A DNA stretch of 64,000 nt from Perilla frutescens (Eukaryota; Streptophyta; Magnoliopsida; Lamiales; Lamiaceae), in contig BRKX01000001.1 of NCBI GenBank assembly GCA_026008535.1, positions 42,317,317 through 42,381,316 on the forward strand, given 5' to 3'. Positions 48,168 to 58,250 of this stretch are shown here, piece by piece. The notes under the pieces are model-generated. The model saw nothing but the letters and a program-made list of their open reading frames with translations, had not been told where the DNA came from and did not search any database. The position numbers were made by a program, and so were the translations under genes. The stretch's first letter is position 1. Each line of letters starts with the position of its first letter.

Positions 48168-49948
48168 GTTCACTTTTTAATGCTATGAACTCAAAAAATA
48201 CCGCACGCCAACCCTTGAATTTCAATAATAAATACTAAAACGATTGAAACATAAGAGAAAAAATTTATAACGCTTGCAGAGATACTATGTACTATGCAAA
48301 AATCGAACCCATTATATATTTTCTTAAATATAAAAAACATATATCGATAATAAGTCAGCCATAAAATTGCTATTATTCTTATATGCGTTCTGGAACTACT
48401 GTGGTCTCAGTTATGTGAAATATGTTACCTTTAAATTCTTGGGAAAGTTCATTGCTTTGTTCAACATTTAGTCTAAATAAATAATCAGACTTTATTCACT
48501 TTTGAAAATATTTAGGTATAATAATTTATCTATCAAAAATATTTTGGCCTATTAATTTCTCTATCAAATAGCTGCCTTTGATGTGATAAGACTCTTACCA
48601 TCATTAACTAGCCCTGTCTGCAATTTTTTTCGAGAGGACCTGTCTGCAAATTTTCTTGAGAGGACCTCTCTGCAAAAATGAAGAGATTTATCCCTCTTTT
48701 TCCTTTTTATTATATACTATATTAAATATTAATATCAATATTAACTATATAAAGAGATATATTAATAGGGTTTATCCGTTAAGATTAATATTAGTCAAAT
48801 TTTACAAAATAAATAAATAAATGGATTAAAAAAACAATAAAATAACAACCAAATTATAATTGTATAAAATATACATAATTATGATTATGCTATTAAGTAA
48901 TGGCATAATTATAACTTCATATAGAAGGGAGTATTTTACTGTTTAAAACACAATTTCTCAACTGCAATTCAGATTATAGTTGGAATGAACTGAATAATTA
49001 TTATTACGAAACTATTTAATTCATAAGAAAAAACTTAAAATAAAAACCTTGAAAAGAATATCTACTGGACCTCATTATTCCTCCTCAGTCTGGGCAGACT
49101 ACAGAGCAGAATATAATAAATGCTTCGCTAATCCCAAATTTAGTACCCAATAAATGTAAAATAAAAAAAGTTCTCCAAATATATTCCTAAATTTATAAAA
49201 GCACCCTATGTTCGTGGAATGTAAGAAGCTCGAGATCATTACCTTAATAACAATTGCATAATCTTTGTTGATCGTTTCCGAGTTCTTGATTTGTCCGAAA
49301 ACAAGGTCACTCACAATATAAGTTCATGAAATACTTTTTCGATCTTGACAAGTTCAATCTCGCGGGAAACATCACAAAGCGATATTATTTGTATGACAAG
49401 TCAATTTTTTGATCGACAAAAAATATAGGACGTGTTTATTTTGTTACAAATGAAAATATTAGGCTAGTATTTAAAAAGTTTAAAAGTTATGTCAAAATTG
49501 AAAATTCCAAACTCAACTTTTAAGATTTCTATATAACTTAAACAACTTGCTTCAAATTGAACTTTTCAAATTTTTTTATAACTGAAAATTGAATTTTTCA
49601 TTTTCAATTCATGTTTAAATTTTTATTTATTTTTGCCATTAAGCGTGACTGTCTCACTGAAAAATATCAACCTTCTCTGTTTATGGAGACAAGCTCTAAA
49701 TATGGACGGATGTCAAGTGGAAAAGGCAAAGGCCAAATTATGAACTTTTCTGATTCAGAACTCTGACAAATAAATCATCTATTAATTTAGAATTTAAAAA
49801 TAAAATTATCAATTGAACCCAAATAATTAAAAATACCATTATAAGAAAAACAATGTTTTTTTAGAGAAAAACAATGCGTTTTGATTCTTCACATTTTTTA
49901 AATTAATTTTATATTAACCTTCAATAAAATTATGTCATTAACCATCTA
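48168..49948. other. Intergenic DNA with a short triplicate repeat
   Basis: No gene is visible. At 48611-48680 a unit of about 32 bp (CTGTCTGCAAATTTTCTTGA followed by GAGGAC) occurs three times in tandem. The rest is AT-rich. Confidence 0.55.
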
Positions 49949-49968
49949 CTCTCTCCGTTTCAAAATAA

Positions 49969-51099
49969 AAGGGGTGTATTGGATAGAGAGTCTGTATGAT
50001 TTTTATGGACCTTTCAAAATTCGGGTGTATTCAATCCAGACGTTTAAAAGTCTTAAAAAATCCAAAGGTAATCAACACAGATTTTAAAAAGTCTTAAAAA
50101 ATCCAGATGTATTCAAAACTTTATAAACTTTAAAATGTTAGTGATTCTATTGGATTTCGCCTCAAAATCACCTAAAAAATATAAAGGATGAAATCCGACC
50201 TTTGCCCATGAGATTTTAATGGATTCATAAATCTCAGTGCCGGGTGTGACGCAACGGCCGCTGAGGCATATAACATCGACACCCCAGCGGTCGCTGAGAA
50301 TAAGTCGGTCAATATCTCAGCGGCGGCTGAGGTCCAGCGGTCGGTGGAGGTGCTATTCAATAAATTCTTATAATCTATATGACGCTACACAAAAATTTAA
50401 ATTAATCAACCTTCAATTCCCAAACAAAAAATGAAAAAAGATATAACCGTAGTCCAATTCAACCAAAAAGATAAAAAGAAAATTACTTCTTGTTCGAGTT
50501 CCTCAATGCAGTAAAGCAACGTTCGATTGAGTGCTTCTGCATCCATGTTCTTGTAATCCATGCTTTTCAAAAGAAGAAAGCATGCACAAACACACAAATT
50601 TAGGTGAAAAACGATGTGTTATATATGTACACACACAAATCAAAATTATATAAATACAAAAAATAGGCAAGAGAAATATATATAGACATGCATGAATTAA
50701 TTCATGCAGGAAGGTGCAGAAAAGTGTGTGAGAGAGAGTGGGACAAAATTGTGTGATTTTGTACTCACGTTTTCCATTTATCTGCTGTTCTAAATTCTGC
50801 TGAATTTTCTAGATTTTGCGCCATAACTTTTTTGATAGTTTTAAAGGGGCGTTTGCAGTTGGTTCTCTTGTTGAAGGAAAGTTTGACTCCCAGCGGTCAC
50901 TGGTTTTTAGTAAAGGCAGCGGCTGGATACCAGCGGTTGTTGGGTTACGCATCGATCGCTGACTATGTTTCAGCGAGCGCTAGGAAGAAGGATTTCAAAT
51001 CCGATAAAATCGTCACAAATTCATTTACAAATGAAGGGAGATTCCATGGAATCAATGGATTTTCTAAATCCATGGACTTCTAGATCCAATACACTCCTC
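49969..51099. mobile_element. PIF/Harbinger-like TIR element inserted in the Stowaway
   Basis: The ends AAGGGGTGTATTGGAT and (complemented) GAGGAGTGTATTGGAT are 16-bp inverted repeats. The element is flanked by TAA on both sides (49966-49968 and 51100-51102), a 3-bp duplication of the PIF/Harbinger type. It is 1131 bp with no transposase. Subterminal regions carry repeated CAGCGGYCGCTGAG motifs in opposite orientation (50225-50350 and 50890-50985). The middle holds a two-exon coding fragment on the minus strand. Confidence 0.75.
50487..50824 (-). pseudogene. Two-exon gene fragment carried inside the TIR element
   Basis: The minus strand has ATG at 50824 and an open frame to a donor AC|GTGAGT at 50769/50768. 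It continues after an acceptor AAAAG|C at 50562 and stays open to a second donor GAA|GTAATT at 50487. The phases fit, giving 44 codons: MAQNLENSAEFRTADKWKT, then MDYKNMDAEALNRTLLYCIE and a short acidic run. No third exon with an open continuation is visible, so it is a 5' fragment of a gene. I do not recognise the family. It could be captured host sequence or a leftover of the element's own second ORF; chance is less likely given two clean splice sites, but possible. Confidence 0.5.
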
Positions 51100-51473
51100 T
51101 AAGTGTCATTCTAACAATTTAATTTTATTTTATAAAGATTTCATTTTATACAATCGAAATAAAAATTTCACATTTTTCTATATTTGTCCTCATTTAATAC
51201 ATTCAAACAACTACATTTAACTCATTTAATATATTTACATAGGAGTGTATAAATTAATTTGATTATCTAATTAATATCTTTATTAATGTGTGTATATTCA
51301 TACAAAATAATATTTATTCAGAAATGAGAAGAGTATTAAATTAAAAAAAAATCTATCTTTAGTATTTCGAAATAATTCTATAGTTCATAAAAACCCGCAC
51401 TTCTCCAAGAACACGAAAGAGTTACTGTCGAGTTGACTCGTCACCTTATTAAACTCCCCACCATTTTCGCTCC

Positions 51474-51496
51474 TCTCTCTCTCTCTCTCTCCTCCC
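51474..51496 (+). promoter_or_regulatory. CT-rich leader tract of the IQD gene
   Basis: A (CT)n stretch, TCCTCTCTCTCTCTCTCTCT and following pyrimidine-rich DNA, runs from about 51470 to 51525, directly before the start codon at 51572. Pyrimidine-rich initiator and leader tracts are usual in TATA-less plant promoters; no TATA box is clear here. Confidence 0.5.
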
Positions 51497-51571
51497 ACTC
51501 TTTCTCTCTCTTCTCATCGTCTTCTTCTACAAGCTAGTTCCAGTTCCACTACTCCACCAGAGGAACCTCAC

Positions 51572-54500
51572 ATGGGCAAAGCCGCCAAATGGTTCAGAGG
51601 CCTCCTCGGACTGAAGAGCACCGACACCAACCACCGCCACGCTCAGAAACCGCCGCCCAAGAAGAAATGGAGCTTCGCCAAGTCCAATAAGGAAACCGAT
51701 CGACACAAGTCCCACCACGACGTCGTTCCGGTCCCGGAGGACGACAATGAGGCCACCAGCAAGCACGCCATCGCCGTCGCCGCCGCCACCGCCGCCGTCG
51801 CCGAGGCTGCCGTCGCCGCTGCTCAAGCCGCCGCTGCCGTTGTCCAGCTCACGACCAGCGGCCGGAACATCCCCGCCGCCGCGTCCGTTAGTCAGGGCGG
51901 CGCACGTTACGCCAGCCGGGAGGAGTGGGCTGCCGTTGCGATTCAGTCCCATTTTCGTGCATATCTGGTTAGTCTCCTGCACACGTCTAATGCCATTAAC
52001 AGTTAATGTACGTATTTACCCTTCCTCCTCCATTGCATCCCCTCACGAAAATCCACCCCCGGCCAAGGGCAAATCGGGTTTTACTCACTCTCTCCGGTAA
52101 TCTCTCTCATGGTGGTGTGTAGTAACGGTTGCATCTATTATTCATTTGCACACGCAAATATGAAGTCTACTGTAGATTATACTTGCTGGAACAGGACGAC
52201 GCCGTTTCATCCTCTCTCTCTCTCTCTATACATATATATATATATATTTGTATATATGAAGTCTGATGTGGTCCATTATAGTTCTACTTGAATCTGGAGA
52301 TGGGTCAAAGGCTATGTTGAAGGGCTAGCAAAGATCTAATTTATTCTAATAGTTGCACATAGTGTTTTATTTTTTTATATTCCAAAATAAATAGATAAAG
52401 AATTTGTGACATCGTGGTGTTAAATTTTTCTTGCAAAATATTAATGTTGTTGGGGTGGAGCTTTCATTTCTCCTGCTCAAGATTGGAATGATCTCCAAAT
52501 TGTACTTGTTTATTGATATAAATAATGTATGTATTAAATGGTTTTGTCCACACTGGGTCGGTGCGACATTTCATTTGATGCACATACATATAAAATATTC
52601 AATTTTGGTTGTTATAATAGTATTAGTTAGTAGCGTACCACTACCTCTTATAAAGTCAAGATTTCACACTATGTGTAGTAACACTAGTTGTAGTTATTTG
52701 ACCTGCATTTTACTCGTCGATAATTCGACGTGTCGTATAGATGCTACACCCGATGAATCACACTCCGGACATATTTAGTATGAGAAACTCGTTAGCTAAT
52801 TCAATGTTGTACACTTTGTTTGCATTATTTCTTCCAGTAAATATTGCATTGTTTTAGGATGCTTTTTGAGAAATTAGGAAGATGAACTGTATGAATGACT
52901 ATAGATGGTGTGAGAAATTAAGTTGCTATCATCAAAAAAGGAAGATTTCTTCACATGTTTGGATGTAAAGTTGGGTGAGTTGGATTGCTTTATGTTTATC
53001 ATGAGCCATTAACTTTTTTTTTTTTTTTTTTTTTTCACTTTTCAGTACTGACCTGATAAGATGTCTCTATCTTCTATAATGTCAGACTTTCAGCCTAAAG
53101 TGAGAAATCAATTCTTTGAGGCGCCAACAATGTTTAAAAGAAAAGAAAAGAAAATAAAATCCATGTTTGTTTTTATTTAAAGTCAATACATTTGTTAGCT
53201 GATTTAGATTTTTATCTTCTTCTTACTGATTTATTTGCTGTGAAATGTTCAGTCAAGAAGAGCTTTAAGGGCACTGAAGGGTTTGGTGAAGCTTCAAGCA
53301 CTTGTTAGGGGTCACCTTGTGAGGAAGCAAACCGCGTATGCTATGCGCCGACTGCAGGCGCTCGTTCGAGCACAAGTGAGGGCTCGGGCTGGCCGTGCTT
53401 TGATGTCCGAATCCCCACATTCGAGCACAAAATCCTCTCACTTCAATTATCCGGTGAGGGCACAAAGGGCACAAAATAAAGTTCATTTTATTTTCCCTCC
53501 AAATTAGATTTTGAAACTTGAATTTTTGGTAATGGTTGGTAGTAGTTGTATTGACTTGAAAAAGGTAACCTAAGTTGAAGGGGGACCATTCTTCACTTGC
53601 TCATTTCTAGACTTCAAAATAACGCTAACAATTAGCTAGCCCCCCCTCCTTCTAGTGAACAAATTATATTCAAGTTTTCACATTGCAGCTTTATTTATAG
53701 GAAAAATCAAATAAGTTTGTCTTCATCATCTATGTTATTTTATTCCCTACATGTCCAACTTTGTAAGTTGCATGAATTGGTAAAATATGAATGTTTAGTT
53801 AAACTTGTTAATGAACTTGCAGGGGCCAGCAACTCCTGAGAAATTCGAGCATGCGATTCGGTGTCGGAGCATGAAGCATGATCAGACAATGATGCTCAAG
53901 GTTTGTTATAGATTCATGTAGTGTGTTAACGATCTCGCCATATATGCCTCATCACACACTCATGCTAAAACCAAAATGCAGAGGAATGGCTCAAAATCGA
54001 GCGGCAGTCTCCACCACGATCCAGAAAAATCGCATGCTAACCGCGTGCTGATGATGGACAACAGAACGGGAGGAAGATCGTGGGAGCAAGGAGGATCAAG
54101 AACAATTATTCCTGCAGACGACGAAAGAAGTGATAAGATTCTCGAAGTGGATACGGGGAGTGGGAATCCACACGTCGCTTCTTCCAAACATAGGGGCCTC
54201 TTCTACTCTTCTCATCTCAGTCTAGGCTCCGATCAAAACTGTCCGAGCCACTCCACATCGAAGGACTCCACAGCCCGTCAATCAATCCGGAGTCTTTCCT
54301 ACGGTGAAGTTCAATCTTTGAGCCCCTTGAAGTTCGCGGAGGAGGATGTGGATGAAAGTGCCTTCTGCACTGCTGATAACAGTCCAGCATTCTATTCCGC
54401 ATCATCTAGGGGTGGCAGCTCGAAGAGAGGGGCGTTTACCCCGACCAAGAGTGATGGCACGCGAAGCTGCCTGAGTGGTTACTCTGATCATCCAAACTAT

Positions 54501-54761
54501 ATGTCCTACACAGAATCATCGAAAGCTAAGGTGAGGTCCCTCAGTGCCCCGAAACAAAGACCTCAGTGTGAAAGATCAAGCTCAACAAAGAGATATTCTG
54601 TTCACGGGTATGGTGATTCGAGGCCTACTCAGAGAGTTTCTACGTTGCATGCCAACTTCACGAACAAGGCTTACCCCGGATCAGGCCGCCTGGACAGGAC
54701 CGGGATGCCCGTTAGAGCCGAGTTTGATGGATTTAGTGGTGGGCATTGGCTGAGATATTGA
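51572..54761 (+). CDS. IQD protein (IQ67-domain calmodulin-binding scaffold)
   Basis: Plant-specific calmodulin-binding protein; IQD family members bind microtubules, the plasma membrane or the nucleus and link calcium signals to cell shape. Four exons: 51572-51967, 53253-53453, 53823-53900, 53982-54761; total 484 residues. The N-terminus MGKAAKWFRGLLGLK is the family signature. A basic stretch (PPPKKKWSFAK) and an Ala-rich region follow. The IQ67 domain (about 116-182) contains AIQSHFRAYLSRRALRALKG, LVKLQALVRGHLVRKQ and MRRLQALVRAQVRARAGR; the intron falls right after the first half of IQ motif 1, as in nearly all IQD genes. The C-terminal DUF4005 motif PNYMSYTESSKAKVRSLSAP is at about 396-415. 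Exon 1 is very GC-rich compared with the surroundings, with a (GCC)n-like Ala tract. No defect is seen. It resembles the IQD subgroup with Ala-rich N-termini, but I cannot fix the paralogue. Confidence 0.95.
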
Positions 54762-55202
54762 GATATGAGCTTGGCTCCAGTTTTCTATGTGTTAATTTAT
54801 TCACTAATTGCTAATGTAGCTTGCTAGAGAGTACCTACTATAACGTGTCGTGTTTCGTGTAATCGGGGGGTTAAGAATCGCCCAAGCATTGTAACAGAAA
54901 AAATGTCACTGCAAAGAAATTTACTTATTTAGGTGGAGCTTTGTTGAATCAGTATCCTTAACATTGGCAATGAATTTGTAGGTGTTGGATGCATTTGTGA
55001 TTTGTAAAGTATGCATTTATTATGAATTTCGTCCTTTATTCAAATTTTATGGTATGATTTTAAAGTAGGCTGGTTTTGTAATGTGTATCATAATAATGAG
55101 CAGTGGAGTGGTTGAGATTATATTGATGTAATGAATCCGCATCCAATTTCGTATCATTTTACGATCTACATAGTAAGACAAAATATTATAGGAGAATTGT
55201 AT
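54762..55202. other. 3' flank of the IQD gene
   Basis: Probable 3' UTR and terminator region. No gene or element is visible. Confidence 0.5.
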
Positions 55203-55493
55203 CTATTGATTCAGGGTTTGAAAGATGAAAACTCTCAATTTAGGACCTGAAAGATGAAAATTCTCAATTCAGAAAGGTCATGAGTTTTAATTTTCTTTTA
55301 TTTTTTAATTAATTTTATATTAATTTTTAATGAAAATTCCTTCATTAATTATCTAGATCTAATAAATAAATTGTTAAAATTAATTAAAAATAAATAGAAA
55401 TCAAAATTCATGATTTTTGAGATCTTGAATTAAGAATTCTGATCTTTTAGGTCTGGATTGAGAGTTTTCATCTTTCAGGTCCTGAATCAATAG
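55203..55493. mobile_element. Foldback element built from CTGAAAGATGAAAACTCTCA units
   Basis: CTATTGATTCAGGGTTTGAA with GATGAAAACTCTCAATTTAG (55203-55242) is mirrored by the complement of 55454-55493. Inside the left arm the unit AGGACCTGAAAGATGAAAAT repeats in tandem; beyond the right arm another unit (CTTTCAGATCCTAAATTGAT) extends to about 55530. The loop is AT-rich. It is a non-coding MITE-like element; class unknown. Confidence 0.65.
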
Positions 55494-55530
55494 ATTATCT
55501 ATCTTTCAGATCCTAAATTGATAATTTTAT

Positions 55531-56072
55531 ACTTTTTATTAATGGATTAATTACATAAAAATACATCAAAATTTAACATAATTTTGTGATTTAAACACGA
55601 ACTTTGAACGTTACAATTACAACACAATTTTACAATTTGTTGCAAAAGAGACACTCCACTTTTTCCAATGAATAAAAAATTAATATATAGCATGAAATAT
55701 GCAAAATTATATTTATATACTATATATAGTTATGATTTAATCTTCATTAATACAATAAATATCGGTATGAAATGTTGTATTTGATTCTTATTTTATTATA
55801 AAATTATGTCTATCTTGCAATAAATTGTAAAATTATGTGTTGTAATTGCAAAATTAAAATTTTTTTTTTATCTAAATTATATTTTCGTTTGAATGGGTAT
55901 TAATCATATTAATAGTATATTATATTAAAATATCAATATACGTCAGACCGTTTTGAGAAGTCTAATCTACACGCCTTCCAAAGAAAATTTACAGAGGTGA
56001 TTTTATTTTATAGGATGACGTAACAGAATTGTGCAGCTTTTAACTTTTCAATACATTAGCAATTAATTCCAT
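55531..56072. other. AT-rich intergenic DNA
   Basis: Nothing recognisable was found. Confidence 0.5.
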
Positions 56073-56321
56073 TAGCGTTGTGCAAACGATCTATCCAGTC
56101 CAAAACTGGATCCAACCATTGGAAACCAATAGATCCAATGAAAATTTTATTTAGGTCGGACCGATCGAATAGGATCCTAAGATCGGAACGAAATTTTTCG
56201 GTCGATCTGATCGGTCCTTAATTTTTTTTTCTTAAATTTTAATAAATTGATCTCGCTAGTTATAAAATTAAATAAAATCAACAGTAAACACAAATATATA
56301 ACAAAGATTATTAATTTATAA

Positions 56322-57171
56322 TGACAAAACCCTGTTTTTGGTTCCTGTACTTTTAAATTTTTCCGAATTGGGTCCCTCTATTTCATTTGATTAAAAGTGA
56401 AAGTACAGGGACAAAATTTTAAAATAAAAATAAAAATTGAAAAAATAAATAAACAACAATAAAAAATCAATATATATTGAATTTTTTAAGATAAAATTTA
56501 TTTAAAAATTAAAAAATAAATCTAATGATTTTTTTATAACCACTATAATTTTATGTTTTGATTTTGATTTATTATTTTTTGCAAAAAAATCAAACAAAAG
56601 TTTTAAAAATTTGATTTTTATTTAATTGATTTTTTTTTAATTTACTCTTTTGAAAATAAATTAAAATTGCATAATTTTATAAAAATTAAATTATTTAATT
56701 TTTTGCAATTTATTTTTAAAATTAAAAAAATGAATACAAAATTAAAACTATTTTTTGATTTTTTTTTTAAAATAATAAATAAAAATAAAACTTAAAATTA
56801 CATTGGTTTCAAAAAATTTAATTAAATTTATATTTTATTTTTTACTTAAAAAATTAATTTGTATTTATTTTATTTAATTAATTAATTATTTTTTCAATTT
56901 TTATTAGTTTATCTTTAAGAAAAATGAATTTTTATTTTTATTTTAAAATTGGGTCCCTGTACTTTCAATTTTAGTTAAAATCGAGTCCCTTTACTATCAA
57001 TTTATATAAAATCAAGTCTCCAAGGACTTGATTTTATCTAAATTGATAGTACAAGGATCTCATTTTAACTAAATTGATAGTAGAGGGACTTCATTTTAAT
57101 CAAATGAAGTAGAGGGACCCAAATGGGAAAAAAAATTTAAAAATACAGGGACTAAAAATAGGGTTTTGCCA
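56322..57171. mobile_element. Foldback element, copy 1 (GGTCCCTGTACTT family)
   Basis: The ends TGACAAAACCCTGTTTTTGG and (complemented) TGGCAAAACCCTATTTTTAG are inverted repeats flanked by a perfect 7-bp TTTATAA on each side (56315-56321, 57172-57178). The right arm contains an inner hairpin, AAAATCAAGTC...GACTTGATTTT. The left arm is shortened by an internal deletion relative to copy 2 at 58251. The core is low-complexity A/T DNA. It is non-coding and lies inside a hAT-like element. Confidence 0.75.
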
Positions 57172-57199
57172 TTTATAATTAGTGGTAATATATAAAACT

Positions 57200-57390
57200 A
57201 GCTACTTGAACTTTTAAAAGATTTATTTTAGCCGCTAACTTTTAAATATATTTATTTTAGTCAAAATGAGAATTTTGCCCCTGCGTGTTGCGCGCAACCA
57301 GCGCGCAGAGGGGCATTTTCGTCCAAAGTGACTAAATAAATATGTTTTAAAGTTAGTGACTAAATAAATATTTTAAAAGTTCAAGTGGCT
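57200..57390. mobile_element. Short hairpin MITE with GC-rich loop
   Basis: AGCTACTTGAACTTTTAAAA (57200) pairs with TTTTAAAAGTTCAAGTGGCT (57371-57390). The pairing continues inward through TTTAGTCAAAATGAGAATTTTGCCCC and GGGGCATTTTCGTCCAAAGTGACTAAA to a GC-rich tip (GCGTGTTGCGCGCAACCAGCGCGC, given here only as a region at 57282-57306). It sits within the hAT-like element. It is non-coding. Confidence 0.6.
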
Positions 57391-57671
57391 AAAATAATTA
57401 TTGGCTCGTTATAATTATAACTCATTCAATCATTCTAAACAAAAAAACAGTAAATGTGGATGATGATCTAACAAGCTTGATTGCCTTGGAGTATGGAGCC
57501 CATCTCTATGTAAATATTTTTGGTCCATTGAAAAAAGGATCGGATAGACCAAATAACATGTAATAACTGACCAAACATCTCAATTTTCAGTCGGTTCGAT
57601 CCGATCCGTTCAGTCCAAATGAATTTTGTACACCCCTAAATTCTACCATATCCAACGGACGCTACCTGCAC

Positions 57672-57957
57672 GAGAAATTCTATGTCATTTGATGAACACT
57701 ACACCCCCTCACAGACATAACAATAATTTTTAAATGATGCATACACACTTTAAAAAAATAAGTTGACCCATTATTTAAAAATTACTATTAAATTGTGTAT
57801 GATATGTGTGAGAGGGGAGAAATTCTACCATAGTGGTTTGGGTAGTACCCAACCACTAATAGATTTTAATATTTTTTTATTATCACTTTAATAGAATTTT
57901 ATTATTTTTTAAATGATGTATTCGTGGTTGGGATAGTCATATGACATAGAATTTCCC
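57672..57957. mobile_element. Small TIR element with GARAAATTCTATGTCAT ends
   Basis: GAGAAATTCTATGTCAT (57672) is mirrored by ATGACATAGAATTTC (57941-57955). A related GGGAGAAATTCTACCATAG lies internally at 57815, suggesting a rearranged or compound element. It is non-coding. Confidence 0.5.
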
Positions 57958-57997
57958 TTTATCTGCACATCATTCACCGCCGAACATAAGACAACGG

Positions 57998-57999
<2 letters not shown>

Positions 58000-58039
<40 letters not shown>
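58000..58039. repeat. (TA)n microsatellite
   Basis: An uninterrupted (TA)n run of about 40 bases. Confidence 0.9.
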
Positions 58040-58041
<2 letters not shown>

Positions 58042-58250
58042 CTTTAATTTGTATTAAAATTGGGTATCGGATATTCCTTGCGAATAGTACCTTGACAAGG
58101 AGGGCAGCATTTCCCCAATATATAATCATATAGGGCATGTTTGGTTTGAATGAGTAGAAGTAATTGTAAAAATTATTCAGACTAATTCTACATTTGGTTT
58201 AAATGATTAAGGTTCGGAATATTATCAGTTTATCACTCATTAATTATAAT

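Larger units (their letters stand above)
49949..51333. mobile_element. Stowaway MITE split by a later insertion
   Basis: The left terminal repeat CTCTCTCCGTTTCAAAATAA (49949) is preceded by TA. The right one, CAGAAATGAGAAGAG, ends at 51333 and is followed by TA. Removing 49969-51099 plus one TAA restores a Stowaway of about 250 bp whose junction AATAAGTGTCATTCTAAC matches the intact copy at 34180-34408. The Stowaway is therefore the older, host element. Confidence 0.8.
56073..57638. mobile_element. Non-autonomous hAT-like element hosting nested insertions
   Basis: The left end TAGCGTTGTGCAAACGATC and the complemented right end TAGGGGTGTACAAAATTC are imperfect terminal repeats. The flanking 8-mers AATTCCAT (56065-56072) and AATTCTAC (57639-57646) match at 6 of 8 positions. 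Subterminal GATCGGATAG / CCGATCCGTT motifs are typical of this TAGGGGTGTGCA class of plant elements. The body is interrupted by the foldback element 56322-57171 and the hairpin 57200-57390. No transposase is present. Confidence 0.65.

Noticed and set aside
50172..50434. Open frames in the CAGCGG-repeat regions of the TIR element
   Set aside because: They arise from repeated CAGCGGYCGCTGAG motifs on both strands and do not join the two-exon fragment in frame.
51747..52100. Pro-rich open frame overlapping IQD exon 1
   Set aside because: Shadow frame of the (GCC)n Ala tract in the IQD coding sequence.
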